From DASPFV01 sp035620975 (GTDB lineage: Bacteria > Acidobacteriota > Vicinamibacteria > Vicinamibacterales > 2-12-FULL-66-21): a stretch of DNA of 54,463 nucleotides. The stretch covers positions 1 through 54,463 of the forward strand of contig DASPFV010000064.1 in NCBI GenBank assembly GCA_035620975.1. Reading direction: 5' to 3'. The translations under genes and the position numbers were made by a program. Each line of letters begins with the position of its first letter. Position 1 is the first letter of the stretch. Under the pieces are notes generated by a model. The model was not told the origin of the DNA and did not search any database. It saw only the letters and a program-made list of their open reading frames with translations. This document shows, in pieces, positions 1-8,076 of the stretch.

Positions 1-2
1 TC

Positions 3-347
3 GGGACCGCCGTGCTCGAGCGTCGGTACCAGGCACCGCGCCTGGCCGCCTTCGTGCACGACCGCCGGGTCGCGGGTCCCAAGATCATCCTCGGCGACTT
101 CAACGAGTGGATGCGCGGGCTCGCCACCCGCACGCTCAGCGACCTGTTCGAGAGCATCGACATCCGCGCCCACCTCCGGCGCCGGCGCACGTACCCGGGC
201 TTCTTCCCGGTCCTGCACCTCGATCACATCTACTACGAAGGGCACGTGGACGTCCGGCAAGTCGAGTTGCCGCGCAGCCGCAAGGCCCTCATCGCCTCGG
301 ATCACCTGCCGCTGGTGGCGACACTGCGGATCGGGTTCCCGGAGTAG
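3..347 (+). CDS. Endonuclease/exonuclease/phosphatase (EEP) family protein, 3' part only
   Basis: The frame is open from the window edge, so the 5' end and true start lie outside; the GTG at 12 is probably an internal valine. The visible 115 or so residues carry the C-terminal EEP signatures: GDFNEW (metal and catalytic Asp/Asn), LDHIY, and the terminal SDHLPLVA with the Asp-His pair. EEP proteins are Mg-dependent phosphodiesterases acting on nucleic acids or phospholipids; the substrate cannot be told from this fragment. The following gene is about 290 bp away behind its own promoter, so no operon link is evident. Confidence 0.8.
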   Translation, partial: GTAVLERRYQAPRLAAFVHDRRVAGPKIILGDFNEWMRGLATRTLSDLFESIDIRAHLRRRRTYPGFFPVLHLDHIYYEGHVDVRQVELPRSRKALIASDHLPLVATLRIGFPE

Positions 348-428
348 GCATCACGATCCGCGGCCGGGCTTCGCTCGCGGGACGAGGCCGGCGCGCGATG
401 ACGGAACCTGCAGGCCAGCGCATCCGTA

Positions 429-458
429 TTGACGGGTAAGCTTTCAAAGTGATATCAG
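429..458 (+). promoter_or_regulatory. Candidate sigma70-type promoter of the SPFH/RHH operon
   Basis: TTGACG (429-434, 5/6 match to -35) is followed after 18 bp by TATCAG (453-458, 4/6 match to -10). A start near 465 would give a leader of about 170 nt before the SPFH start codon. The spacer and -10 are covered by a long AT-rich palindrome, as expected for a repressed promoter. Predicted by eye only. Confidence 0.45.
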
Positions 459-468
459 TTTGAAAGCT
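439..468. promoter_or_regulatory. 30-bp nested palindrome, candidate operator
   Basis: AGCTTTCAAA (439-448) and TTTGAAAGCT (459-468) are perfect 10-bp inverted arms, and the 10-nt centre contains the palindrome TGATATCA. 28 of 30 positions are self-complementary. It is AT-rich in GC-rich surroundings and overlaps the spacer and -10 of the candidate promoter. The ribbon-helix-helix protein at 1513 is the obvious candidate ligand, which is inference. Confidence 0.6.
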
Positions 469-636
469 GTCGCCCGGCGGTACCCGGGGGGATGGGGCCG
501 CCGGATCGCGGCGGGGCGGGTACGCGCGCCCGGCTGCAGTCGCCCCGAAGGCGCTCCGGCAGCCCGCCAATGCCTTCGCCGCGGCCGGACGCGTGAGTGG
601 GTCCGGGGCGCAATCCCCGGCATGAGGAGGATGGTC

Positions 637-1506
637 ATGATCCGCGAACGTCAGTACGCCGCGCTGCCCGGGATTCCGATGTTGCTGCTGCTCCTGCTCG
701 TCTTCGCCCTCGTCCTGTACGCGTTGATCACCGGAGCCGAGCGGGCGTCGGTCGGCCGGAACGTCGGCCTGGGCCTGGCGCTCGGCCTCGACATCTTCCT
801 CATGGCCGGCGTCTTCGTGGTGAACCCCAACGAGGGCAAGGTCCTGCAGTTCTTCGGCGACTACGTCGGAACCTCGCGCCGGCCGGGCCTTCGCTGGGCG
901 AACCCGCTCTTCACCAAGAAACGCGTCTCGCTGCGCGTGCGCAACTTCGAGAGCGCGCGGCTCAAGGTCAACGACCACGAAGGCAACCCGATCGAGATCG
1001 CCGCAGTCGTCGTCTGGCGGGTGGTCGACACCGCGGAGGCGATCTTCGAGGTCGACGATTACCAGAACTTCGTCAAGGTCCAGAGCGAAGCGGCGGTGCG
1101 CAACCTCGCGACCAGCTACAAGTACGACGCTCACGAGGAGGATCAGATGTCGCTCCGCGGCCACACGCTGGAGGTCGCGGAACACCTGAAGAAGGAGATC
1201 CAGGATCGGCTGTCGCGGGCGGGCGTGGAAGTGCTGGAGGCGCGGATCAGCCACCTCGCCTACGCGCCGGAGATCGCCCAGGCGATGCTGCAGCGGCAGC
1301 AGGCGGGCGCCATCATCGCCGCGCGCCAGCGGATCGTCGAGGGCGCCGTGGGGATGGTGCAGATGGCGCTCGACATGCTGTCAGAGCGCGAGATTCTGAG
1401 CCTCGACAACGAGCGGCGGGCTGCGATGGTGAGCAATCTGCTCGTCGTCCTCTGCGGCGAGCGGGCCACGCAGCCGGTCATCAACACGGGCACGATCTAT
1501 CAGTAG
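637..1506 (+). CDS. SPFH/Band-7 domain membrane protein (slipin-like)
   Basis: 289 aa. Two hydrophobic segments near the N terminus (about residues 10-30 and 45-65) anchor the protein; the SPFH domain follows (VNPNEGKVLQFFGDYVGT onward) and then a helical region with a QRQQAGAI stretch typical of prohibitin/stomatin-like oligomers. SPFH proteins form ring-like membrane scaffolds, often around proteases; the partner here is unknown. Start: AGGAGG at 625-630 is 6 nt before ATG 637, so the open frame further upstream is not translated in this reading. A small hairpin (CCGGGG 603-608 / CCCCGG 615-620) precedes the ribosome site. The gene is followed after 6 nt by an RHH gene, a pairing seen in other genomes. 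Confidence 0.85.
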   Translation: MIRERQYAALPGIPMLLLLLLVFALVLYALITGAERASVGRNVGLGLALGLDIFLMAGVFVVNPNEGKVLQFFGDYVGTSRRPGLRWANPLFTKKRVSLRVRNFESARLKVNDHEGNPIEIAAVVVWRVVDTAEAIFEVDDYQNFVKVQSEAAVRNLATSYKYDAHEEDQMSLRGHTLEVAEHLKKEIQDRLSRAGVEVLEARISHLAYAPEIAQAMLQRQQAGAIIAARQRIVEGAVGMVQMALDMLSEREILSLDNERRAAMVSNLLVVLCGERATQPVINTGTIYQ

Positions 1507-1512
1507 CGCGTC

Positions 1513-1701
1513 GTGGCCGAACGCAAGCCGTTCCTGCTTCGGATCGATCGCGAGGTGCTCGAGGCCGTTCAGCGGTGGGCAGACGACGACCTGCGCAGCC
1601 TGAACGGCCAGATCGAGTTCATACTGAGGCGGGCGCTGAAAGAGTCGGGACGCGAGGTCCGGGCACGGGATCGGACCGGGGGCGGCACGGATCCGCGCTA
1701 G
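1513..1701 (+). CDS. Ribbon-helix-helix (Arc-type) DNA-binding protein
   Basis: 62 aa, GTG start 6 nt after the SPFH stop, so co-translated. The PFLLRIDREVLEAVQRWAD stretch gives the beta-strand and first helix, and LNGQIEFILRRALKES the second helix of an Arc-like fold, with the conserved small-polar turn between them. The tail is charged and probably disordered. Arc-type proteins bind palindromic operators as dimers; the 30-bp palindrome in the operon promoter is the natural target (inference). It could alternatively be an orphan antitoxin-like protein, but no toxin gene is adjacent. Its TAG stop lies inside the first copy of the interspersed repeat. Confidence 0.8.
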   Translation: MAERKPFLLRIDREVLEAVQRWADDDLRSLNGQIEFILRRALKESGREVRARDRTGGGTDPR

Positions 1702-1835
1702 AGGTCTTGACCCTCAGAATCTGTGCTCTCGAGTCAAGTCTCTGGGTCAAGACCGTCCGCGCGTGAGCGCGGCGTTATCAAGCGATGCCATCTAGCGAGG
1801 CGGAGCGTCGATGGTCTGAGGCGCAGCCTCGCTAG
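1698..1835 (+). repeat. Interspersed palindromic repeat, copy 1
   Basis: Begins with CTAGAGG and contains an 11-bp inverted repeat GGTCTTGACCC (1703-1713) / GGGTCAAGACC (1744-1754), then GCGCGTGAGCGC, GTTATCAAGCGATGC and GCGAGGCGGAGC. A second hairpin, CTAGCGAGGC (1792-1801) / GCCTCGCTAG (1826-1835), closes it. Related copies lie at 7871-7984 (reverse) and 27031-27114. This copy exactly fills the space between two convergent genes and supplies both of their stop codons. Confidence 0.8.
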
Positions 1836-2068
1836 GACTCTTCGTACTCCTCTTCGTTCGGCGGGAGCAGGCGCGTAGAGGGGCGGAGCGCTTCGCGATG
1901 ATCGTAGACCGGCAGATCGCGTACGTGCAGCGCCGAGAGGCACGCCGGCGCCTTCTCGTCGACGATCACGGTGACGGGGCTTCCCTCGACCCCGGCGCGG
2001 AACGCGATCCGGCAACCGCAGGCGAGGCGCGCGTGAGCGAAGCCCTTCAACATCGTGAGGTCGATCAT
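1832..2068 (-). CDS. Small protein of unknown function
   Basis: 78 aa, ATG start one base after the stop codon of the TlpA-like gene, so probably translationally coupled to it. It contains a CGCRIAF motif early, a second isolated Cys (APACLSAL) and a very acidic C terminus (NEEEYEES). No family is recognised. The tight coupling to a thioredoxin-fold gene and open frame up to the repeat favour a real gene; a role near redox chemistry would be a guess. Its TAG stop is formed by the outer arm of the interspersed repeat. Confidence 0.6.
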   Translation of the reverse strand: MIDLTMLKGFAHARLACGCRIAFRAGVEGSPVTVIVDEKAPACLSALHVRDLPVYDHREALRPSTRLLPPNEEEYEES

Positions 2069-2069
2069 A

Positions 2070-2636
2070 CTACAGGAGGGCCTTGATCTCCTGCTCGAAC
2101 CTCTCCTTGGTGGCGGGGCCCAGGTGCTTGCCGCAGACCGACCCGTCGCGGCCGATGAAGAACGAGGTCGGCAGCCCCCAGACTGGTCCGAACGCCTCCA
2201 GCAGATCGTCGTGATCCCGTCCCACCAGGACGGGGTAGTTCATCTTCAGCTCGCTCGCGTACTCGCGCAGCGTCGCCGGATCGTCGTCGGTCGACACCCC
2301 GAGGATGACGAAGCCCTGGTCCTTGTACTTGTCGTAGAGCTCGACGAACGCGGGAATCTCGATTTTGCAGGGCCCGCACCACGTGGCCCAGTAATTGAGC
2401 AGGATCGCCTTGCCCTTGAAGTCGGCCAGCCGCACCTCCGCGCCGTTCATGTCCTTGACCGTGAACGCATCGAGCTTGCCCTTCCCTTCGGCGCTGCACG
2501 ACTTCCCCGTCGCGTGGCTCGCCATCATCTCGGGCTCGCTCACCCCGGCGTGGTCGCCACGACCCATCAGGAACGGAATCGCCAGCACGCCCACACCCAC
2601 GGCCGCCACTCCGGCAATCAACCAGCGAACTGTCAT
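2070..2636 (-). CDS. TlpA/ResA-like membrane-anchored thioredoxin
   Basis: 188 aa. A single N-terminal hydrophobic segment (about residues 5-24) is a signal anchor; the thioredoxin fold follows with the catalytic pair in WATWCGPCKIEIP (Cys87 and Cys90) and the cis-Pro region near LPTSFFIG. Members of this family reduce disulfides outside the cytoplasmic membrane, often for cytochrome c maturation. An extra CSAEGKGK segment precedes the domain. GAGGG lies upstream of ATG 2636. It lies downstream of the ECF sigma/anti-sigma pair on the same strand and is coupled to the small gene after it. The specific target is not evident. Confidence 0.88.
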   Translation of the reverse strand: MTVRWLIAGVAAVGVGVLAIPFLMGRGDHAGVSEPEMMASHATGKSCSAEGKGKLDAFTVKDMNGAEVRLADFKGKAILLNYWATWCGPCKIEIPAFVELYDKYKDQGFVILGVSTDDDPATLREYASELKMNYPVLVGRDHDDLLEAFGPVWGLPTSFFIGRDGSVCGKHLGPATKERFEQEIKALL

Positions 2637-2820
2637 GTGTCCCTCGACATCACACCGAAACCCCCAACGCGCGAACCCGCGAACCTTGAACCCTGAACCT
2701 CTTTAGTTCCCCACCCCGCTGCGCGGGACCCACGATGTCATGAAACAGGCGCGCCACGGGCGCGCCCCGCCGGAGCGGAGCGGGATCCTGGGGCCCCCGC
2801 GAGCGACGGCGATGGGGGGT

Positions 2821-2842
2821 CCGGCGGGGCGAAGCCCCCCGG
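2821..2842 (-). terminator. GC hairpin just after the anti-sigma gene
   Basis: GGGGC (2826-2830) and GCCCC (2834-2838) form a stem with a 3-nt loop inside wider CCGG flanks, directly past the TAA of the anti-sigma gene on the minus strand. There is no T-run, so a Rho-independent terminator is uncertain. Confidence 0.3.
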
Positions 2843-2849
2843 TTTCCCT

Positions 2850-3716
2850 TTAGTGAGCCGTGCGCTTCACGTAGCGGACGACCTCGTCGAGCTCCGCCGG
2901 ACGCGCGCGCGCCACGACGGCATACGTGCGCCCGTTGCTCGACCAGATCACCGCCTCCTGTCCGAGCTTCGCGACGAACTGTCCGCTGCTGCCGGCGGCG
3001 ATGTCAGCGCTGTTCAGCACGTAGACCGAGAAGGGCTGCCCGCGCCACTTGTACATCAGATGCGCCGTCAGCCCTTCCGTGGAAGCACAGCGCCGAATCG
3101 TCAGGAGCTGCAGCTGCTGGGTCGGGTTGCTCGCGGGCACCTGGAGATGCCAGCCGCGCGCCGACGTCCACTCCTGTCCGAGGGCCACCGCATCGACGTC
3201 GTGGACGTCGCCAGGCGCGAACTGGAAACACTTGACGTGATCCACGACCAGCTGCGCCGCCAGTGCCTCGACGCTGCTCGCCAGGCCGAAGAAGAACGCG
3301 CCGGTGACCGCCAGCAGCAGCGTGGCGGCCATCGACAGCGGCACCATCGCCCGGCGCGACAGCCAGGTCCGGGTGCCCTGGATGGCTGGAGGGCCCTGGG
3401 TGCGCACGGAGCCCCACGTGGGCGGAGTGCCCGGGGGGCGAATGGGGCCGGAGGTGGCAATGGTCCCCGCAGTCCCCGGGGCGGCCGGCGCGCAGAGGTG
3501 CGCTGCGCAGCGGTCGCGAAGGGGATCGGGGGCGCAGGGCTTCAGGCCGGGTCGCCGTGCGACGAGGAGGGCGCGCGCGGTGCGCTCGCAGGAGACCCGC
3601 GATCGGCAGGGCGTACACGCCTGCAGGTGCGCGTCGATCGCCACCTGATCGGCGGCCGACACCTCCCCATCCACGTAAGCCGCGAACAGCGGCTCGAGAT
3701 CACCGCACCGGGACAT
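2850..3716 (-). CDS. Membrane anti-sigma factor with zinc-finger (zf-HC2) domain
   Basis: 288 aa. The N-terminal anti-sigma domain has the zinc motif HLQACTPC (His-x3-Cys-x2-Cys) within the first 40 residues. A Pro/Gly-rich, Cys-containing linker follows, then one transmembrane helix (MAATLLLAVTGAFFFGLA) and a C-terminal extracytoplasmic domain of about 130 residues. It lies 35 bp behind the ECF sigma gene, so the two form a classical sigma/anti-sigma pair in which the membrane protein holds the sigma factor until a signal arrives. The nature of the signal is not visible; the Cys-rich linker and downstream thioredoxin gene make an envelope redox signal possible. Confidence 0.85.
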   Translation of the reverse strand: MSRCGDLEPLFAAYVDGEVSAADQVAIDAHLQACTPCRSRVSCERTARALLVARRPGLKPCAPDPLRDRCAAHLCAPAAPGTAGTIATSGPIRPPGTPPTWGSVRTQGPPAIQGTRTWLSRRAMVPLSMAATLLLAVTGAFFFGLASSVEALAAQLVVDHVKCFQFAPGDVHDVDAVALGQEWTSARGWHLQVPASNPTQQLQLLTIRRCASTEGLTAHLMYKWRGQPFSVYVLNSADIAAGSSGQFVAKLGQEAVIWSSNGRTYAVVARARPAELDEVVRYVKRTAH

Positions 3717-3751
3717 GGTCTGCCATTCCGCTCATCTTCCTCGCAGTCGGC

Positions 3752-4348
3752 TCACCGGCTGGCCGCCCGGCCAGCCAGCGAAGAGCCTGTCCGCGACAGG
3801 TGCTGGTACAGGAGCCGCCGCCCCCGGGAAATCCGCGACATCACCGTGCCGATCGGCACGTCCAGCATTCCGGCGATGTCCGCATACGAGAACTCCTCGA
3901 CGTCCCGCAGCCAGACCGCTTCGCGAAAGGCCGGCGGCAGCGCCTCGAGCGCCGCCTGCAGATCCGCGTCGAGCGTGGCGCGGCTGAGCAGCTGTTCCGG
4001 CGTGCTCTCCTCGGCGACTCGATCGACCGCCTGCTCGACGGTCTCGCTGTCCACGTCGATCGGCGTCCGCCCCTCGTGCCGGCGCATGTTGCGGAACGTA
4101 TTGTGAAGGATGGTGTACAGCCACGCCTTCAGGTTCGTGCCCCGCTCGAACTGATGGCGGGCCCGGAACGCCTTGAGGTAGGTGTCCTGCACCAGATCCT
4201 CGGCATCCTGGGTCCGCCGCGTCAGCCGCAGCGCCGTCCCGTACAAGCCGTCGATGAACGACAGCGCCTCGGCGGCGAACTCGTCGTCCGGCCCATCGGG
4301 CTCGGCGGGCCCGGCACGTGACGCCGGAGGGCGTCGGCGGAAGACCAT
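3752..4348 (-). CDS. ECF-family RNA polymerase sigma factor
   Basis: 198 aa from the chosen ATG. Region 2 is visible as QDAEDLVQDTYLKAFR with the downstream LKAWLYTILHNTFRN segment, and region 4 as AFREAVWLRDVEEFSYADIA followed by the recognition helix in PIGTVMSRISRGRR. The upstream extension to 4612 is low complexity and outside the family length, so ATG 4348 is preferred, although no strong ribosome site is seen. It directs transcription of an envelope-response regulon, its partner being the anti-sigma factor 35 bp downstream. No autoregulated GGAAC-type promoter was found with confidence. Confidence 0.9.
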   Translation of the reverse strand: MVFRRRPPASRAGPAEPDGPDDEFAAEALSFIDGLYGTALRLTRRTQDAEDLVQDTYLKAFRARHQFERGTNLKAWLYTILHNTFRNMRRHEGRTPIDVDSETVEQAVDRVAEESTPEQLLSRATLDADLQAALEALPPAFREAVWLRDVEEFSYADIAGMLDVPIGTVMSRISRGRRLLYQHLSRTGSSLAGRAASR

Positions 4349-4717
4349 CCGGTCAGACCTTGTCCGGCGCCCACAAGAGGAACACCCGGGGGGCGCCGTT
4401 TTATTCCTGAGGATTGTACTAGATGCCCCCTTCCGGGGACGCCCGGCGTTCGCCCCGGAGGACAACGCGCGAGAGCCCGGCCGTAGCGGCAGGAAATCCG
4501 GACCATCCCGTAGGCACCGCCCTTGCTCGCGCCGCAGCCGGACGGCCACACCGCACGCGTGCGTCCGGCGCTCGCCCGGTGTCTCCTGCCGGGGACGTAG
4601 GCGTTGCGGCAACCGTCTTAGCTACAGTAACATCGGCGACAGCAGTCGGACGGACCGGTGTCGCCGCGTTCACGCAGCCGGCTGTCCGCCTTCCGCTGCC
4701 GTTCTCCGAGGTGATTT
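4349..4717. other. Divergent intergenic region between ECF sigma and peptidase-fusion genes
   Basis: 369 bp with no convincing gene. On the minus strand TACAAT (4413-4418) could be a -10 for the sigma gene, with no clear -35. Next to the plus-strand gene, GAGGTG lies 4 nt before ATG 4718. Nothing else is recognised. Confidence 0.4.
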
Positions 4718-7700
4718 ATGCGCACGCGCTCTCCGCGCGGACCTGTCGCGCTCGTAGCCATCGTGGCCGTGGCGATCGTTCTGACGGGGGTGTCCGCCCA
4801 CGAGGCTCTCGCCCAGACGCGGTACATTCCCTATTTCGGCAAGAACAAGATCCGCTACGACAACTTCCGGTGGCACATCTACACGACCGATCATTTCGAG
4901 ATCTATTACTATCCGGAGATCGAGGAGCACCTCGAACGCGTCACGAGCTACGCCGAGAGCGCATACCAGCAGATCAGCTCGGACCTGAAGCACGATTTGG
5001 CGTTCAAGGTGCCGATGGTCCTCTACAAGACGCAGAGCGAGTTCCAGCAGCAGAACATCGAGGCCACGGAGCTGCCCGAAGGCGTGCTCGCGTTCGCCGA
5101 GCCCTATCGCGATCGGATGGTCCTCCCGATTGACGAACCCTCCGACGCGCTGTACCGCCTGATTACCCACGAGCTCACTCACATCTTCGAGTTCGACATC
5201 ATCCCGCGCTCGCTTTTGCGGCGCAGTCTCCCGCTCTGGGTCGACGAGGGGCTGGCCGATTACATGACGGGCTACTGGAATCCCTTCGATCTCATGACCG
5301 TGCGTGACGCGGCGATCGCCGACATCGTGCCCGCGATGAGCGACTTCCAGGGCGCGGCGTTCATCGACGGCCGTCTGCCCTACAACCTCGGGCACGCCGC
5401 CTTCGAGTTCATCGAGTCCAAGTGGGGCAAGGAGGGGCTCCGGCAGTTTCTCTTTGCGCTGCGGAAGAACGTCATCGGCGGCGGCGAGAGCGCGTACGAG
5501 GAGGCGTTCCGGCTGCGGGCCGAGGAGTTCGACGAGCAGTTCGAGAAGTACCTGAAGGATCGCTTCAAGCCGTTCCGCGACAAGGAGCGGCCGGCCGACT
5601 ACGGCCGCGATCTCGCCCCGAAGCGCGACAAGACCCCCTATGTGAGCGTGGTCTCCATCGAGCCCTCCCCGTCGGGCGATCTCCTGGCGGTCATGGCCGG
5701 CAACCGGAAGGACCAGGAACTCGACATCATCCTGCTTTCCACGAAGGACTCGAAGGTGATCCGCAACCTGACGGGCGGCTTCAACAAGGACCGCGGCTTC
5801 GAGTACATCGCCACGCCCGGCGGATTCCGTAACAACGCCGTCTCGTGGATGTCGTGGTCCCCGCTCGGCGATCGGCTGGCCTACATCGTCCGGACGGAAA
5901 AGCTCAAGACGCTGATCCTCCAGAACGTCGTGTCGGGGAGGATCGAGCGCCGCATCGAGCTGAGGACGGTCGACATGCCGGAGTCGCCCGACATCAGCCC
6001 GGACGGCCGCGAGGTGGCCATCTCGGCGCTCTCGGGCGCGACGGGCGACATCTTCGTCGTCAACATCGAGAGCGGCGAGATCCGGAACCTCACCAACGAC
6101 CAGTTCGGCGATTTCGGTCCGACGTGGGCTCCCGACGGCAAGTCGATCGTCTATCTGGCGCGCGTGAGCGGAAACGACAAGCTGTTCCGCGTCGACCTCG
6201 CGACTGGCGTGAAAACCCAGCTCACCTTCGGCACTCACGACGACGGGCAGGCGCAGTTCATCGACGAGGAGACGCTGGTCTTCCCGTCGACCGCGGTGGA
6301 CCCGAACCAGCCGCAGGATCCGGAGGTCGCGCGCAACGGCAACATCTACAACATCTGGACCCTGAATCTGAAATCGAACGAGCTTCGCCAGTACACCGAC
6401 ACGCTGACGGCCAATACCTCGCCGATCGTCCTGCGCGACCCGAAGCCGTACCGCATCGCGTTCGTCACGTACTACAAAGGCGAGTACGGCATCCACACTC
6501 TGCAGCGCGAGGAACCGCTCCACACCGTCGCCAGCTCCGACTTCGGCGAGCCGACCGGGACGCCCGTGGACTTCCAGCCGCCGCTGGATCACACACTCGT
6601 CCAGCAGAACATCAAGAAGAAGGGGACCTTCGAGAAGCTCTTCCTCGAGGGCCGGCCGCCGGTGGCGCTCGGCGTGACGAGCGGCGGCGACCTGTTCGGC
6701 GGCACGCAGGTGACGTTCACCGACGTGCTCGGCGACAAGCAGTTCAACGTGTTCGCCGCGTCCGTCTCGCAGTATCGGACCCTGGCCTTCTCGTACATCA
6801 ACTTGTCGCGGCGCTTCCAGTACGCGCTGCAGGGCTATTCGCAGACGCAGTTCTTCTACGGCTACGACCCCGGGACGCTGTACGGGATCAACTACGGCTA
6901 TCTGGATCGCGACCTGGCCATCGCGACCCAGACCGCTCGAGGCGCGACGGGCATCGGCATCTACCCGCTGAACCGGTACACGCGGCTGGAGCTGTCGGCC
7001 GGCATCATGCAGTTCGGCCAGGAGTACAACGAGCCCGGCCTGCAGGAGATCGCCGACCAGTACCAGCAGGCGCTCTACGGTCGCACGCTCTTCACCGACG
7101 GCACGTTCATGCCGCTCGGCATCAACTTCGTGCAGGAAACGACGGTCTTCCGCGAATACGGGCCGCTCTCGGGCAGCACCATGTCGCTCGGGTACGAGTA
7201 TGCGCCCGCGTTCGGCGAGCTGCTCTCGCGGCAGACTGTCGACGGGGACGTGCGCTACTACGTGCGGCTGGGCACGAACGGGGTGCTGGCGCTCCGTGGC
7301 CGCGCGTATAAGAGCTGGGGCGACTTCCCCGGCTACTTCTACTTCGGCGGGAACTCGGAGCTCCGCGGCTACGACTACCTGTCTTTCCTCGGGAACAAGG
7401 GAGGCTTCGCCAACGCCGAATTGCGCTTCCCGATTATCGAGGCGGCCCTCACGCCGATTGGCGTCGTCGGCGGGTTGCGCGGCGTCTTCTTCCTCAATTT
7501 CGGGGCGGCCGGCTACGAAGGGGTCCCGGTCACCGTCTGGACGAGCGACACGACGATCGAGACGCCCATCCTCGGCTACCAGTTCGATCCGACTTCCCCG
7601 AGCGGCGCGCGCCCGGTATTCGGCACGCCTCGGGAAGTCTCGGGATTCCGGCTGATCGACAGTCGCGCGTCGTACGGCTTCGGCCTGCAGACCTTCGCGC

Positions 7701-7870
7701 TGGGATTTCCGATTCACTTCGACTGGTCCTGGCGGACGCTCTTCAACCGCGACTGGGAGGACGTGCTCTTCGCCTACCCGGCGGCGCTCGACGGCTTCAC
7801 CGGCGACAACGGTGGCAGCGAGTGGTTCCGCCGGGTGAAGTTCTCGATGTGGATCGGCTACGATTTCTAA
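4718..7870 (+). CDS. Secreted peptidase-MA-like / TolB propeller / BamA-like barrel fusion protein
   Basis: 1050 aa. Signal peptide about 1-32 (cleavage near HEALAQ). Residues 45-290 form a gluzincin-type metallopeptidase domain with HELTH (151-155) and the downstream Glu in WVDEGLADY (Glu177). Residues about 305-600 contain TolB/WD40-like repeats (ISPDGREVAIS, WAPDGKSIVYLAR). From about 650 to the C terminus the sequence alternates in barrel fashion and ends in Phe (WIGYDF), with a BamA/Omp85-like element (GGNSELRGYDYLSF). The whole suggests an outer-membrane barrel carrying periplasmic or surface peptidase and propeller domains. The start is supported by GAGGTG upstream. The substrate is unknown; the barrel assignment rests on pattern, not alignment. 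Confidence 0.85.
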   Translation: MRTRSPRGPVALVAIVAVAIVLTGVSAHEALAQTRYIPYFGKNKIRYDNFRWHIYTTDHFEIYYYPEIEEHLERVTSYAESAYQQISSDLKHDLAFKVPMVLYKTQSEFQQQNIEATELPEGVLAFAEPYRDRMVLPIDEPSDALYRLITHELTHIFEFDIIPRSLLRRSLPLWVDEGLADYMTGYWNPFDLMTVRDAAIADIVPAMSDFQGAAFIDGRLPYNLGHAAFEFIESKWGKEGLRQFLFALRKNVIGGGESAYEEAFRLRAEEFDEQFEKYLKDRFKPFRDKERPADYGRDLAPKRDKTPYVSVVSIEPSPSGDLLAVMAGNRKDQELDIILLSTKDSKVIRNLTGGFNKDRGFEYIATPGGFRNNAVSWMSWSPLGDRLAYIVRTEKLKTLILQNVVSGRIERRIELRTVDMPESPDISPDGREVAISALSGATGDIFVVNIESGEIRNLTNDQFGDFGPTWAPDGKSIVYLARVSGNDKLFRVDLATGVKTQLTFGTHDDGQAQFIDEETLVFPSTAVDPNQPQDPEVARNGNIYNIWTLNLKSNELRQYTDTLTANTSPIVLRDPKPYRIAFVTYYKGEYGIHTLQREEPLHTVASSDFGEPTGTPVDFQPPLDHTLVQQNIKKKGTFEKLFLEGRPPVALGVTSGGDLFGGTQVTFTDVLGDKQFNVFAASVSQYRTLAFSYINLSRRFQYALQGYSQTQFFYGYDPGTLYGINYGYLDRDLAIATQTARGATGIGIYPLNRYTRLELSAGIMQFGQEYNEPGLQEIADQYQQALYGRTLFTDGTFMPLGINFVQETTVFREYGPLSGSTMSLGYEYAPAFGELLSRQTVDGDVRYYVRLGTNGVLALRGRAYKSWGDFPGYFYFGGNSELRGYDYLSFLGNKGGFANAELRFPIIEAALTPIGVVGGLRGVFFLNFGAAGYEGVPVTVWTSDTTIETPILGYQFDPTSPSGARPVFGTPREVSGFRLIDSRASYGFGLQTFALGFPIHFDWSWRTLFNRDWEDVLFAYPAALDGFTGDNGGSEWFRRVKFSMWIGYDF

Positions 7871-7984
7871 CGAGGCTCCGCCTCGCTGGTCGCATTGTTT
7901 GATACGCCGCGCTGACGCGCGGGCGGCCTTGACCCCGGAGAACTTGATTCATGTGTACAAGTCCTGAGGGGTCAAGGCCTCTAG
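7871..7984 (-). repeat. Interspersed palindromic repeat, copy 2 (inverted)
   Basis: Starts directly after the TAA of the preceding gene. It has a 12-bp inverted repeat GGCCTTGACCCC (7925-7936) / GGGGTCAAGGCC (7968-7979) and the hairpin CGAGGC (7871-7876) / GCCTCG (7880-7885). Read on the minus strand it matches copy 1 in order: CTAGAGGCCTTGACC, GCGCGTCAGCGCGGCG, GCGAGGCGGAGCC. Confidence 0.8.
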
Positions 7985-8076
7985 TCCGGGACGGCACGGG
8001 ATGGGCCGGCCGCTGGTGCGCCAGCGACGAAGCCGCGGCCGGATCCAGCCCGCGTGACTCCTGATCCTGAGCGCGC

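Noticed and set aside
460..636. N-terminal extension of the SPFH protein from TTG 460
   Set aside because: It would run through the palindromic operator and a low-complexity leader; AGGAGG 6 nt before ATG 637 gives the better start.
4670..7717. Long open frame (about 1,000 codons) on the minus strand opposite the peptidase/barrel gene
   Set aside because: Its product is low-complexity and Arg/Val/Glu-rich with no domain signatures, while the plus strand has clear domains; GC-rich third positions produce such shadows.
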